DNA of 64,000 nucleotides from Bradyrhizobium daqingense (GTDB lineage: Bacteria > Pseudomonadota > Alphaproteobacteria > Rhizobiales > Xanthobacteraceae), in NCBI RefSeq assembly GCF_021044685.1, contig NZ_CP088014.1, forward strand, positions 682,001 to 746,000. Reading direction: 5' to 3'. Positions 8,914 through 17,059 of the stretch are shown here, piece after piece. A program made the translations under genes and the position numbers. Positions within the stretch are counted from its first letter, which is position 1. Every line of letters starts with the position of its first letter. The notes beneath the pieces were generated by a model. That model ran no database searches and was not told the DNA's origin. It worked only from the letters and a program-made list of their open reading frames with translations.

Positions 8914-9705
8914 CTATTCACAGTCTGCTTGTCCATCAAATTCAGATCGTTCACACCTTGGTTGATGAGGACGGGGGCCTGACTGCAGGCTCGGGGACCT
9001 TCGACTCTTCACAATACGGAGGAGATGACTGGCTATAATCAGCATCTCGGCTGCCTCCTTGGGATCCGACAGATCAACGTTCCGATGGCTCCGCGGGTTC
9101 TTGAAGACGCTCACCGCGCCAGCCATGAATTGTTGTAATCCCTGACGTTCGCCAGCCGGGTCGGAAGCGAGCGTCAACGGTCCGTTTTCCGTATTGAACG
9201 CCTTGGCAACCATCGGCATGCCATGCGCTTCCGCTGGCAACCCCGCGGCTTCTCGGATTTCGGTCTCAACGAGCTTGAACGCTTCGAACACGGCGGCGTC
9301 GTATCGACCTATCTTGAATATCTCCGCTGATGCATCTCGCACGTCAGGGTGCAACAGAAACTCAGGTAGAAGCCGTTCAAGCTGAAGTCTTTCGAGATCG
9401 GCCGTTGGCTCGAACTCAACGCCCGCTCGGCTCAACACGTACCATACCGCGTGAGGCTGGCTCAGGTCTGGCACCGCGAGGAGCATCTGCTGAGCCCACA
9501 TCATTCCTTCCGAAACTCTCTGCATCAGCCACGGCGGTGATCCAGGACTACCGAAGAAGTGGTTGATCTCGGATTGGAAGTTGTGCGGGGAGAACCGCCG
9601 ACCATCCACCTGCATATGAAGTACCAGCGCGACACCTACCTGCTCGGGAGTTGCCCGCTCTAGCTGCTCACGCGAATTGAATGACTGATTGAAAGGCTTC
9701 GGCAC
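8914..9705 (-). CDS. TIGR02391 (Ymh) family protein
   Basis: About 263 aa. The C-terminal half carries the diagnostic pattern of the Ymh/TIGR02391 family: 'LLHPDVRDASAEIFKIGRYD', 'AVFEAFKLVETEIREAAGL', 'GERQGLQQFMAGAV' and 'FKNPRSHRNV'. The function of this family is not established; members occur often in mobile and defence islands. A GTG at 9703-9705 is preferred as start because AGAGGG lies six bases upstream; the TTG at 9711 abuts that site. The gene stands alone between the membrane pair and the nuclease-fold gene, all on the same strand. The last 30 residues are low-complexity and may be strain-specific. Confidence 0.8.
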   Translation of the reverse strand: MPKPFNQSFNSREQLERATPEQVGVALVLHMQVDGRRFSPHNFQSEINHFFGSPGSPPWLMQRVSEGMMWAQQMLLAVPDLSQPHAVWYVLSRAGVEFEPTADLERLQLERLLPEFLLHPDVRDASAEIFKIGRYDAAVFEAFKLVETEIREAAGLPAEAHGMPMVAKAFNTENGPLTLASDPAGERQGLQQFMAGAVSVFKNPRSHRNVDLSDPKEAAEMLIIASHLLRIVKSRRSPSLQSGPRPHQPRCERSEFDGQADCE

Positions 9706-9766
9706 TTTCAACCCTCTTGTTCAGTAACAGCCCACATCAAGCCTGCCTCAACGAAGCCCGGATTGT

Positions 9767-10606
9767 TTAAGGAATGGCGACCGCTCGCGGCGTGGACGCT
9801 GAAGCATCCTCAACCGGGGCGACTATCGGCGCTTCTTCATCGGCAGCTTTCGGTGCAGCCTTCTTCCGGGTCGCGGCCCGCTGCAATCGCTTAATGTTCT
9901 GGAGAGCCGCCTTTGCTTCATCGCTATCGACCAAATCGCGCTTGATGACTTCCTCACGCAACAAGGTCTTCAGATAGTCGACTTCCACCTTCACGCCGGA
10001 ACTCATGCGACGAATCTCGCGGCGTAGAACCTCTAGGATAAAGTCGGTCTGCAGAACGGCTGCGACAGTAAACTTGTTCGTGACCTGCTTGTGCAGCAAG
10101 AACTCCGCCATCGTGCCCTTCGAGAAGCCTTCGCGGCTCAAGTTTCCAAAACACTCTAGGGCCTCGGGACTCTTCGCGCTCGCCTCAATGGCATCCAACT
10201 CACAAACGAGGATTTTCTCGATTGGTTGGCCGAAGTGCACCTTGTAGATCCGCCAGTGGGCACCATTCGTCAGCACTACCCACTCGATACCCTCATTGGC
10301 AGCATAATCGATGGCTTGCTTTACGTGGGCATCCTTGAGGTCGATCCCGATGGCTTTAACCTCGATGATGAATCTGATCTCGTCATCAAACTTCACGGCA
10401 AGATCAACATAGGTACCGCGGATCGCGTACTGGCTAGTGACATGCAGATATTTGTCATAGCCGCAAATGTCGGAAAGCATATCGTTGATGACAGTGACCG
10501 TATCAGCCTCGCTGACGTCGCGCTTCAGCAACCCTGACAGTACGCTCTGGTACCTTTTAAGCTGGGTGGTGATCCGAGTAGCGACTTTTGTTGAGAGTTT
10601 TGCCAT
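9767..10606 (-). CDS. HsdR N-terminal-like (PD-(D/E)xK fold) protein
   Basis: 279 aa from the ATG at 10604-10606, which follows an AGGGGG site. Residues about 50-130 resemble the type I restriction HsdR N-terminal nuclease domain: 'GTYVDLAVKFDDEIRFIIEVKAIG' pattern with D, then E-x-K, the core of a PD-(D/E)xK active site, followed by 'QAIDYAANEGIEWVVLTNG'. There is no helicase part, so this is a stand-alone nuclease-like domain plus a helical region and an Ala/Lys-rich tail. No modification or specificity subunit is nearby, so it is not a type I system. It may act in defence or nucleic-acid binding; only the fold assignment is supported. Confidence 0.75.
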   Translation of the reverse strand: MAKLSTKVATRITTQLKRYQSVLSGLLKRDVSEADTVTVINDMLSDICGYDKYLHVTSQYAIRGTYVDLAVKFDDEIRFIIEVKAIGIDLKDAHVKQAIDYAANEGIEWVVLTNGAHWRIYKVHFGQPIEKILVCELDAIEASAKSPEALECFGNLSREGFSKGTMAEFLLHKQVTNKFTVAAVLQTDFILEVLRREIRRMSSGVKVEVDYLKTLLREEVIKRDLVDSDEAKAALQNIKRLQRAATRKKAAPKAADEEAPIVAPVEDASASTPRAVAIP

Positions 10607-10829
10607 GATTCGCCCCCTAGAAATAAAGGCATGAGCATCATGCAACCTTCCGGCGAGCACAAGCCCCATTTAGTCGAAGTGTAGCTATTCAGGAGGCCAA
10701 GCCGCTCGGCGAGGTGGGCCCGCATTGCTTAGCCGCTCGTCTATGTTGACGAAGGACTAGTGGATTCTGGAGGTAGGACCGCAAGACGTAGCGGCTTGTG
10801 ATTTCGCGCGCCCCGCGGAATCCTCCGCC

Positions 10830-11255
10830 ATGAGCACTAAGTCACGAGAGGTCATCTGGGGCGGCCGGATAATGGGCGCCAAGATCCATGCCGACGGCGC
10901 CCGTGAACGTGCGGAACAGGCTGTGCGCGAGGCCGACCGAGCGGAGGCCGAGGCCTGGTCGGTCCGCATGGAAGGCTACGGAGGCCCCGCGCAGCCCTCG
11001 CCAACGATTGGTCAATGCCTCAACGGCGGGCTTGGCTGGCTGGAGGTCGAGTGCGCTCGATGTAAGACACGCGCCAGCCTGCCGCTGGACGCCGTCCGCC
11101 GACCCCATAATACGCCGCTATGGAAGTTGGAAGCCTCACTCAAGTGCCGCTCCTGCCGTACTCCTCGCTATGCGCCGCCTGCCCGCATGATCAAGCTAAC
11201 AGAGACGAGACAGATTACCCCCTACAAGTGGGTGCATCCGAGTGAAGAACGTTAG
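10830..11255 (+). CDS. Hypothetical zinc-ribbon-like protein
   Basis: 141 aa from ATG 10830; an internal ATG at 10872 is an alternative. Two CxxC pairs (ECARC, CRSC) about 30 residues apart suggest a zinc ribbon in the second half. The N-terminal part is a charged Ala/Glu/Arg helix. No enzyme motif is seen. The 223 bp between this gene and the divergent nuclease-like gene at 10606 must hold both promoters. It is followed 30 bp later by the SRAP gene on the same strand, so it may be in that operon. Confidence 0.65.
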   Translation: MSTKSREVIWGGRIMGAKIHADGARERAEQAVREADRAEAEAWSVRMEGYGGPAQPSPTIGQCLNGGLGWLEVECARCKTRASLPLDAVRRPHNTPLWKLEASLKCRSCRTPRYAPPARMIKLTETRQITPYKWVHPSEER

Positions 11256-11285
11256 GTCGAGCTGCGAATCAGGTTAGTGGAGGCC

Positions 11286-12026
11286 ATGTGCAATCTCTAT
11301 TCGATCACCACGAACCAAGCCGCGATCAGCGCGCTGTTTCGCGTGGTCAATCAATACGTCGGCAACTTGGCCCCAATGCCGGGCGTTTTCCCTGACTACA
11401 AGGCGCCGATCGTCCGCACGGGCACCGGCGGCCGAGAGCTTGCGCTTGCTCGATGGGGAATGCCCTCCTCATCGAAGGCACTGATGGATGCAACGAAGAA
11501 GCGCGCCGAGAAACTGCAAGTTAAGGGCAAGACAGTCGATTTTAAGGAGTTGCTCCGGATGGAGCCAGATTCCGGAACCACCAACATCCGGAACGTAAAA
11601 TCGAAGCATTGGGCCCGCTGGCTCGGTGTCGAGAACCGCTGCGTGGTTCCGTTCAACTCTTTCAGCGAGTTCAACAAGGTCGAGGGCGGCGACATCTGGT
11701 TCGCGCTCGACGACAGCCGCCCGCTTCTGTGCTTTGCCGGCCTTTGGACCAACTGGACCTCGGTCCGGAAGGTCAAGGAAGGCGAGACCACCAACGATCT
11801 GTTCGCGTTCCTGACGGCAGAAGCCAACGCCGAAGTCGGGGCCATCCATCCGAAGGCAATGCCTGTCATCCTAACCACCCCCGAGGAGGTAGAGACGTGG
11901 ATGAATGCTCCCGCTGAGGAAGCGCTGAAACTGCAGCGTCCGCTCCCCGACGGGACGCTGCAGATCGTCGCTCGCGGAGTAAAGGAAGACCCCGCCAAAG
12001 GAATGGATCACCCGAGAACTGGGTGA
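11286..12026 (+). CDS. SOS response-associated peptidase (SRAP, YedK/HMCES family)
   Basis: 246 aa. Family members form a thiazolidine link to abasic sites in single-stranded DNA through Cys2, shielding them from breakage. The ATG at 11286 gives 'MCNLYSITTN', placing the essential Cys at position 2 after Met removal; this decides the start. A GGAGG lies just upstream. Other family features: 'RWGMPS', 'NRCVVPFNSFSEF' (the usual position of the active-site Asn/Glu region), 'FAGLWTNW' and 'IHPKAMPVIL'. The histidine in IHPKAMP is the expected conserved one. Neighbouring ligase and DUF3606 genes suggest a small DNA-repair cassette carried by the island. Confidence 0.92.
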   Translation: MCNLYSITTNQAAISALFRVVNQYVGNLAPMPGVFPDYKAPIVRTGTGGRELALARWGMPSSSKALMDATKKRAEKLQVKGKTVDFKELLRMEPDSGTTNIRNVKSKHWARWLGVENRCVVPFNSFSEFNKVEGGDIWFALDDSRPLLCFAGLWTNWTSVRKVKEGETTNDLFAFLTAEANAEVGAIHPKAMPVILTTPEEVETWMNAPAEEALKLQRPLPDGTLQIVARGVKEDPAKGMDHPRTG

Positions 12027-12044
12027 GCTCGTTGCAAAGGGTAT

Positions 12045-12236
12045 CTATCTCGAGCTCAACCGGCGCTCTACCTTTTTGCGGCTACTGCCGACCTTTTTCA
12101 CTGCCTTCTTCACGGCGGACGCTGATTTGCGGGTTTTCTTCGCTTCGTATTGTACCTCATAGTCCTGCCCGCCAGCCACGCGGGCCCTATCCTGCTTGCG
12201 TCCGCGAGCCGACTGCTTCTTTGCTTTCTTCGCCAT
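12045..12236 (-). CDS. DUF3606-like small basic protein
   Basis: 63 aa from the ATG at 12234-12236. Lys/Arg-rich N terminus, then 'DYEVQYEAKKTRKSASAVK' and 'AVKKVGSSRKKVERRL', which resembles the DUF3606 pattern (Glu-Val-x-Tyr followed by a helix-turn-helix-like segment). Function unknown; such proteins are common in Bradyrhizobium. It is convergent with the SRAP gene and divergent from the ligase gene. Confidence 0.7.
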   Translation of the reverse strand: MAKKAKKQSARGRKQDRARVAGGQDYEVQYEAKKTRKSASAVKKAVKKVGSSRKKVERRLSSR

Positions 12237-12377
12237 GTTTGCTGCAACCTCCGTTGTCTCGCGAAAACGCGACAAGATTCAGTAGGTTCCAAGGCGGCAA
12301 AGATCGCGTCAGCAAACAAGGGAACGAATCAGTTCGAAATGATTCGAATCAACGTATTTGTTGCGTGGAGTTCATCA

Positions 12378-13298
12378 GTGGCGTTGCAGCGTCAGAAGCG
12401 CCAGGCGATCGGGATCAAGGCGCCCTTCCCAGGCTTCATCGAGCCCGTACTCGCCGAGCACGTTGATCGCGTCCCCCGCGGCGAGAGATGGATCCATGAG
12501 GTAAAGTTCGACGGCTACCGCGCCCAGCTCCACATCGCCAACCATGACGTCAAAATCTACACCCGCAACGGCCTCGACTGGACCGACCGCTTCCGCAAGG
12601 TGGCGCACGACGCCGACCTAATCAATGCGAGTTCAGCCATCATCGACGGCGAAATCGTGGTGCCGGGCGAAGGCGGCAAGACTGACTTCGCGATGCTGCA
12701 GAACAGCCTGACAGGCAAGGCCGACAACCTGGTTATGGTGGCCTTTGACTTGCTCTATCTCGATGGTCGCGACCTGCGGAAGTTGCCGCTGCTCACGCGC
12801 AAGACCGCATTGAAGGCGCTGATTGCCAAATCCCCAATCCAATACAGCGAGCATTTCGACATGGACGGCGCCGAGCTCTTTCGCCGGGTCTGCGCCGGCG
12901 AGCTCGAGGGCGTGGTCTCCAAGATCGCCAGCTCGCCCTATGGCGGCGTGCGCGGCAGTTACTGGGTCAAAAAAACCTGCGCACACCGCGAGACGCTGAC
13001 CATCGCCGGCTTCAAGATCAAGGACCACCGCTTCGACGGCATCTATGTCGGCCGGGAGCACGGCGGCAAGCTGCTCTATGCAGGCAAAGTCGAGCACGGC
13101 TTCGAGCCCGCGGCCGTGAAGGAGCTGCAGCAGCGGCTGAACAAGCTAGTACGCAAGACCCAGCCCTTCGCCAAGCGTATCCCCAACCGCGGCGTCTGGG
13201 TGGAGCCCCGCCTCAATGCCGAGGTCGAGTACCGCGCCAAGTCTGCGAATGGCCATCTGCGGCACCCGACTTTCAAGGGGCTGAGGGAGGATCTGTGA
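12378..13298 (+). CDS. ATP-dependent DNA ligase (LigD ligase-domain type)
   Basis: 306 aa from a GTG at 12378, which has TGGAG seven bases upstream; an ATG at 12339 is possible but lacks a clear site. The nucleotidyltransferase motif I is 'EVKFDGYRAQ' (Lys is adenylylated). Later motifs include 'IIDGEIVV' (III), 'FDLLYLDG' (IIIa), 'LEGVVSKIASSPY' (IV) and 'SYWVKKT' (V; typically W-x-K-x-K). An OB-fold domain follows with 'GGKLLYAGKVEHGF'. The polymerase and phosphoesterase domains of full LigD are missing, and no Ku gene is nearby. It could act in nick sealing or accessory end joining. Confidence 0.9.
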   Translation: MALQRQKRQAIGIKAPFPGFIEPVLAEHVDRVPRGERWIHEVKFDGYRAQLHIANHDVKIYTRNGLDWTDRFRKVAHDADLINASSAIIDGEIVVPGEGGKTDFAMLQNSLTGKADNLVMVAFDLLYLDGRDLRKLPLLTRKTALKALIAKSPIQYSEHFDMDGAELFRRVCAGELEGVVSKIASSPYGGVRGSYWVKKTCAHRETLTIAGFKIKDHRFDGIYVGREHGGKLLYAGKVEHGFEPAAVKELQQRLNKLVRKTQPFAKRIPNRGVWVEPRLNAEVEYRAKSANGHLRHPTFKGLREDL

Positions 13299-13519
13299 TG
13301 GCGCGCCTTTCTCCTGCCGAGCAGATCGAGCAGAGCTACGACCTCGCAATGGTGGCGCTCGCCGACTATTTGACGCGGGATCAGGATGCCGCGGCGACCA
13401 TCGATCGGCTACTGAGCATTCTTGATCGCGACAGCCTCCGGGACGCCATAACCGAGGCTCTGGTAGACGCGCGGGTACACCCAAGGCCTTCGGCAGACAT
13501 CCCGGAGCGCGAGCCATGA
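13298..13519 (+). CDS. Small hypothetical protein
   Basis: 73 aa, ATG at 13298 overlapping the ligase stop codon by one base (TGATG), so probably translated with it. Acidic helical sequence ('ALADYLTRDQDAAATIDRLLSIL') with a Pro-rich end. No family recognised. Confidence 0.7.
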   Translation: MARLSPAEQIEQSYDLAMVALADYLTRDQDAAATIDRLLSILDRDSLRDAITEALVDARVHPRPSADIPEREP

Positions 13520-13650
13520 CGGTATGGATCTACGATCAGGGCGACGAGCTGAAGGTGTTCGCCACGGAGGAAGCCGCTCAGGCTTGGATCGACGAGAACG
13601 ATCCTGAGGGTGTCGCGTTCGAATACAAAGTGATCGGCCCGCCAGCGTGA
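13516..13650 (+). CDS. Very small hypothetical protein (44 aa)
   Basis: The ATG at 13516 overlaps the previous stop by four bases (ATGA), a typical operon coupling. The 44-aa product begins 'MTVWIYDQGDELKVFATEEA' and contains an Ala/Glu-rich helix followed by 'VAFEYKVIG'. Codon usage is like its neighbours. No known domain. It is last in the ligase operon. Confidence 0.7.
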   Translation: MTVWIYDQGDELKVFATEEAAQAWIDENDPEGVAFEYKVIGPPA

Positions 13651-13661
13651 ACCGGCGGGCC
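13636..13661. terminator. Possible hairpin terminator between convergent genes
   Basis: Inverted repeat GGCCCGCC / GGCGGGCC with a 10-base loop at the end of the ligase operon and before the convergent gene's stop. There is no T run on either side, so termination is uncertain. Confidence 0.4.
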
Positions 13662-13671
13662 GCCTCCCCGG

Positions 13672-14628
13672 TTAAACTTCTCCGAGACCCAGTGTCAGCG
13701 CGACCGTGACATTCTCGATCAGAAAATGGTGCCAGCTTCTAGTGATGTTTCTGCTGTCGCCGCTTTCGAGAGCGCGAGGCCAGCCATGCCCATCCTTGTC
13801 GTGCGTGAGAGCGTAGTTGAGGAGAGCCATCAGTCCCGGCCGCGTCTTGGGACGGATTTCGCACAGTGCGCAAGCGGCTTCTATCTCCGCGTCGAACGCC
13901 TTGAGCAACGCGCGTTCGCTGGCAATCCAGCGCGGATCGTCGGTCTCCACAATGAACTCGTCCTCCCAGGGGTTGACCTCTGACTGGCGCTTCTCCAGCG
14001 GGATTTCCTGTTCGAGCTCCGAGTGCTTACTCACTTCTTTCGCAAGTCGCTCGTGAATGTGCTTATGGGCTTCAATCGCCGCGAAGATCGGATCGTCTGA
14101 TGCCGGCCAATTGTCCGGCAGCGCCGGCCTGAGGCCATTGTCCCGAGGACTTATGTTGCCGTATCGAGGATCTTTCCAGTCGACCCTCACAAGATCCAAG
14201 ACACGCGCCGCCCGGCTCGAGGGCTGAGGTAGATCACGCCAATCGCCTTCACCACGGAAATGCCAGTCATGGCCGGCATTGTCGGCCCAGATGTATTTTT
14301 CGGCGTCGACGCCCATGTGCGGCCAGAGCTCGAGGCACAGCAGACGCCGCTCCATGTGCAGCCAGGACGCGTAGGCCTCGAGGGCTCGGCGATCCGGTGC
14401 CTGCATAGCAGGAGCGGGGACGGGTGTGGCACCTGCCAGCGAAATCGAAACGAGTGAGTTCACGAGAAGCCTCCTGCTTATTGCCCCGGGCACAGGAATG
14501 CCTGAGTAGGCGGATGGTTCTGGCCGCGCTGATCCGGGCTGACATGCGTCGCGCCCGCTTTCCTGCTTGGGGGAAGATGATGAAAATAGTCCGGCGCCCG
14601 TGGCGCCATTAGCTACCGCGTTGCTCAT
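13672..14628 (-). CDS. Hypothetical protein with possible signal-like N terminus
   Basis: 318 aa, ATG 14626-14628. After a Ser/Gly/Pro-rich leader of about 50 residues comes 'SRRLLVNSLVSISLAGATPV', which looks like a Tat-like or degenerate export signal. The rest is a soluble Trp-rich region with 'DPIFAAIEAHKHIHERLAKE', a pattern seen in several Bradyrhizobium island proteins. Function unknown. It is followed on the same strand by no close partner; the upstream gap to the 104-aa gene is 131 bp. Confidence 0.65.
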   Translation of the reverse strand: MSNAVANGATGAGLFSSSSPKQESGRDACQPGSARPEPSAYSGIPVPGAISRRLLVNSLVSISLAGATPVPAPAMQAPDRRALEAYASWLHMERRLLCLELWPHMGVDAEKYIWADNAGHDWHFRGEGDWRDLPQPSSRAARVLDLVRVDWKDPRYGNISPRDNGLRPALPDNWPASDDPIFAAIEAHKHIHERLAKEVSKHSELEQEIPLEKRQSEVNPWEDEFIVETDDPRWIASERALLKAFDAEIEAACALCEIRPKTRPGLMALLNYALTHDKDGHGWPRALESGDSRNITRSWHHFLIENVTVALTLGLGEV

Positions 14629-14759
14629 GTCGTGTCTCAGCTTTGAGTGTGATGATGGACTGAGCCGGTCCGCCCCGGCTCAATCAGCGTCTGATGTCGG
14701 CAAGCTACGGTTGGTTTCACCTCCTTTCGAGTTTGCCGCCCTTGGCTCTGGAATGACGC

Positions 14760-15074
14760 CTAGTTGGTTCTCCAACCGTACAGGTCGGCCCAGAGCGGTT
14801 CGGTCTTGTCGAGGAAATCAGTGAGAGCTTCACTCTCGAGGTGCTCGATCTCCCGGGATTCGGTTGTCGTGAAGTCGTCGTGTTGGTAGTTGAGGCGCCC
14901 CCCTACGACGGCAAAGCGAACCGCCAGCTCGCCGACGAACGCTTGCTGCTCCGGTGTGAGGCGAGCCCAGGCCGATGCAGCATCAAAGCCGGTCACTTCC
15001 TTGAACGTCGGCAGCCGGTCATCCGGCGAAACGGACGCAGGAAGCGCGAGGCGAGCGTCATTGAGCGAAGTCAT
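14760..15074 (-). CDS. Hypothetical protein (104 aa)
   Basis: The ATG at 15072-15074 is preceded by GAGGAG, which decides the start although the frame remains open to 15437. Acidic protein with 'ARLTPEQQAFVGELAVRFA' and an Asp/Glu-rich end. No family recognised. Eleven bases separate it from the upstream 102-aa gene, so the two probably form an operon under the palindromic operator at 15431-15448. Confidence 0.65.
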   Translation of the reverse strand: MTSLNDARLALPASVSPDDRLPTFKEVTGFDAASAWARLTPEQQAFVGELAVRFAVVGGRLNYQHDDFTTTESREIEHLESEALTDFLDKTEPLWADLYGWRTN

Positions 15075-15085
15075 GGTCTTTCTCC

Positions 15086-15394
15086 TCAGAAGGTTGAACG
15101 GCGCACACCCTGTTGCGGGCGGCCGTAAGCCGAAACTAGAGAGGTCGAGACAGCGAGACCATGGCGCTGGCGCCAAGCCGTTAGCTGCTGGGCGACGTGG
15201 TCTCGGTAGAGCTTCGCTGCCTGGCGCAGATAGCGGGGAGCGGTCGAGCCAAAGGTCCGCATGGCTTCCCGGCGGACGAGCGCCTGATAGACATCGCGGT
15301 TGAGCCTGCCCGTCTGCTCGTCGGTGAGGTTGGCGATCGTGAGGGTGGCTGAAGGCATAGCTCCGCCGTTCACCGGAGAGGTGCTTTTGCTCAT
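15086..15394 (-). CDS. Hypothetical protein (102 aa)
   Basis: Starts at the ATG at 15392-15394. 'ATLTIANLTDEQTGRLNRDVYQALVRREA' suggests a strand followed by helices; no known domain is certain. It is divergent from the XRE regulator gene, and the 78 bp between them contain a near-perfect palindrome, so its expression is likely controlled by that regulator. Confidence 0.6.
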   Translation of the reverse strand: MSKSTSPVNGGAMPSATLTIANLTDEQTGRLNRDVYQALVRREAMRTFGSTAPRYLRQAAKLYRDHVAQQLTAWRQRHGLAVSTSLVSAYGRPQQGVRRSTF

Positions 15395-15430
15395 CTGGGT
15401 TGCCTTTGGGCTGCGGTCTTGATACAAAAT

Positions 15431-15448
15431 GGATCATATCAATGATCC
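15431..15448. promoter_or_regulatory. Palindromic operator GGATCAT-N4-ATGATCC
   Basis: Two exact 7-bp arms separated by ATCA, centred in the intergenic space between the divergent 102-aa gene and the XRE gene. The spacing (18 bp total) fits a dimeric XRE repressor. The palindrome lies 25 bp before the XRE start codon and 37 bp before the divergent start codon, so it could control both. Confidence 0.7.
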
Positions 15449-15472
15449 AAAAAGTGTCAAGCAGGAATCGAG

Positions 15473-15718
15473 ATGATTTCGATCGAACAGATAAGAGCCG
15501 CGCGAGGACTACTGGGTTGGTCTCAGACCGATCTCGCGGAAGCCGCAGGAAGATCGTTGCCTACCATCAAGCGCCTAGAACGTGAGAGCGATGACGGCTC
15601 GGCCGTGTCCGAAGATGTGCGGGATGCAGTCCGTGCTGCGCTCGAGAAAGCCGGCGTCGAGTTCATCCCCGAGAACGGAGGCGGCGCCGGTGTGAGGATG
15701 AGGAAGCGGAAGCGTTGA
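15473..15718 (+). CDS. XRE-family helix-turn-helix regulator
   Basis: 81 aa. An N-terminal HTH runs over about residues 5-35: 'QIRAARGLLGWSQTDLAEAA' then 'RSLPTIKRLERE', the expected XRE fold. The C-terminal part 'VRAALEKAGVEFIPENGGG' matches the short tail of small phage/island repressors. AGGA lies upstream of the ATG. It probably binds the palindrome at 15431-15448 and represses itself and the divergent operon. Confidence 0.88.
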   Translation: MISIEQIRAARGLLGWSQTDLAEAAGRSLPTIKRLERESDDGSAVSEDVRDAVRAALEKAGVEFIPENGGGAGVRMRKRKR

Positions 15719-15903
15719 TTTTTTTATTCAGAGGTACCCCACCCCTTTTGGGGCCCCAGCCCTCCGACTTGCGAGCAACAAAAGGGCATTTTCCGCAGTG
15801 CAGTCAGACGGAAAATCCCACGAACTTACGCACCCCATAAAAGAGGGACTTATTTTGCCCTAAAATTCAAGATTCCCCTATTTTTGAAGCGTGAGAAATC
15901 ATC

Positions 15904-16455
15904 TTGAAAATCGAAATAAATCGAATTTTCGGGCTCGCGTTGGCAATTTCCGTTCTGCCCGTTCTCTCAGCCCGTGCCGACGACATAATCGGGCAGGCCA
16001 GCGTGATCGACGGCGACACGATTGAGATCCATGGCCAGCGCATCAGGCTCTGGGGTATCGACGCTCCGAAGAGTGACCAGCTCTGTCGGAACGACGACAG
16101 CAAGCTGTACCAGTGTGGGCGCGTCGCGGCGACGGCGCTCGCCGGTTTGCTATGGGCCATCAAGCGGCCCGTGAGTTGCTCTCCGGTTGACCGAGACCAG
16201 TACGGGCGCATGGTGGCAACGTGCTCACTTGGAACGCCAGGCCCCGATATCGCGCATTGGCTTGTCTCCAACGGCCACGCTCTCGATTGGCCGAAGTACT
16301 CCAAGGGCAAGTATGAGAACGCCCAGCGCAGCGCAGAGAAGGCCAACCGCGGGATATGGGCTGGAAGCTTCATTGAGCCTTGGCAGTACCGCGCTTGCGT
16401 CAAGGCGGGCGGCAGGCCGGCCATCTGTTCTGATGAGGCGGCCGACCACCGATGA
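15904..16455 (+). CDS. Secreted thermonuclease-family (SNase-like) protein
   Basis: 183 aa from a TTG start. A signal peptide occupies about residues 1-25 ('FGLALAISVLPVLSARA'). The SNase fold follows: 'ASVIDGDTIEIHGQRIRLWG' and 'IDAPK', then 'VDRDQYGRMVATC' and 'EKANRGIWAG'. The Asp of the 'DGDT' metal site and the Arg of 'RLWGIDAP' are in place. Two Cys pairs fit a periplasmic location. Likely a periplasmic or secreted nuclease-fold protein; activity is not certain, because many such paralogs are of unknown substrate. Confidence 0.85.
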   Translation: MKIEINRIFGLALAISVLPVLSARADDIIGQASVIDGDTIEIHGQRIRLWGIDAPKSDQLCRNDDSKLYQCGRVAATALAGLLWAIKRPVSCSPVDRDQYGRMVATCSLGTPGPDIAHWLVSNGHALDWPKYSKGKYENAQRSAEKANRGIWAGSFIEPWQYRACVKAGGRPAICSDEAADHR

Positions 16456-16458
16456 GCC

Positions 16459-17040
16459 CTAAATTTTGAGGATCTGCCGCACTCGCGCCTGTTCTGCCGA
16501 CTTCACCAATATTGGTAAGCGGATTACTCCTTTCGCCCTCGCTACAGCTAGTCTGTGGTTGCCGCCGGCAATGACCAATTGCCCATCGCTGGTGGGAGCG
16601 AGCAGGGGCGGAGTCATTAACCCACCTTCTGACCAATGCACTATCGCCCGGGCCGCTTTATTGGGGTCGCCGATGCTCCAGACTTGGGCAGCGGTTCGGT
16701 GCCACCAAGGCGTTAGCGCTGCATCGATATTTTCCAGGAGGACATCGGGGATGACCACACATTCATTTTCCTCAATGCTATCCGGATCCGCCCCGTCAAA
16801 CACACGGTAGAAGTTCGCAGGAGATAGATCCCAACGCACATCAAATGCAGGCCAAGCTTCTAGAGGGCGCTCTTTAATCTGGTCTGCCGCGCTTCTGATT
16901 CTAGCCCTCTCCTGCAAGCGAGACTTTGCTTCTTCGTATGTGCAGTTCGTGTTCAGAATTTCGAGCATCTCTTCGGATGTCAGGGGACGGCCAACGGTTT
17001 CCTTGAGGAAAGCTTGCTGGTCTCTAACTTTTTTTGCCAT
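16459..17040 (-). CDS. ParB-like N-terminal fold protein
   Basis: 193 aa from the ATG at 17038-17040. The C-terminal part has 'DGQLVIAGGNHRLAVARAKG' and 'RLPILV', the ParB/sulfiredoxin-like motif (GxHRLxxA) also found in stand-alone nuclease or CTPase-fold proteins. The N-terminal half is helical. No partner ParA is nearby. It begins 19 bp after the stop of the upstream 255-aa gene, so the two are likely an operon. It is convergent with the thermonuclease gene, whose stop is 3 bp away. Confidence 0.7.
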   Translation of the reverse strand: MAKKVRDQQAFLKETVGRPLTSEEMLEILNTNCTYEEAKSRLQERARIRSAADQIKERPLEAWPAFDVRWDLSPANFYRVFDGADPDSIEENECVVIPDVLLENIDAALTPWWHRTAAQVWSIGDPNKAARAIVHWSEGGLMTPPLLAPTSDGQLVIAGGNHRLAVARAKGVIRLPILVKSAEQARVRQILKI

Positions 17041-17059
17041 GGGCTGGATTCTAGTTACC

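Noticed and set aside
9767..10606. Complete type I restriction system
   Set aside because: Only an HsdR-N-like domain is present; no helicase, specificity or methylase genes are nearby.
12150..12377. Longer N terminus for the ligase
   Set aside because: The region overlaps the DUF3606 gene and reads as Leu/Arg-rich shadow; the ligase family starts near GTG 12378.
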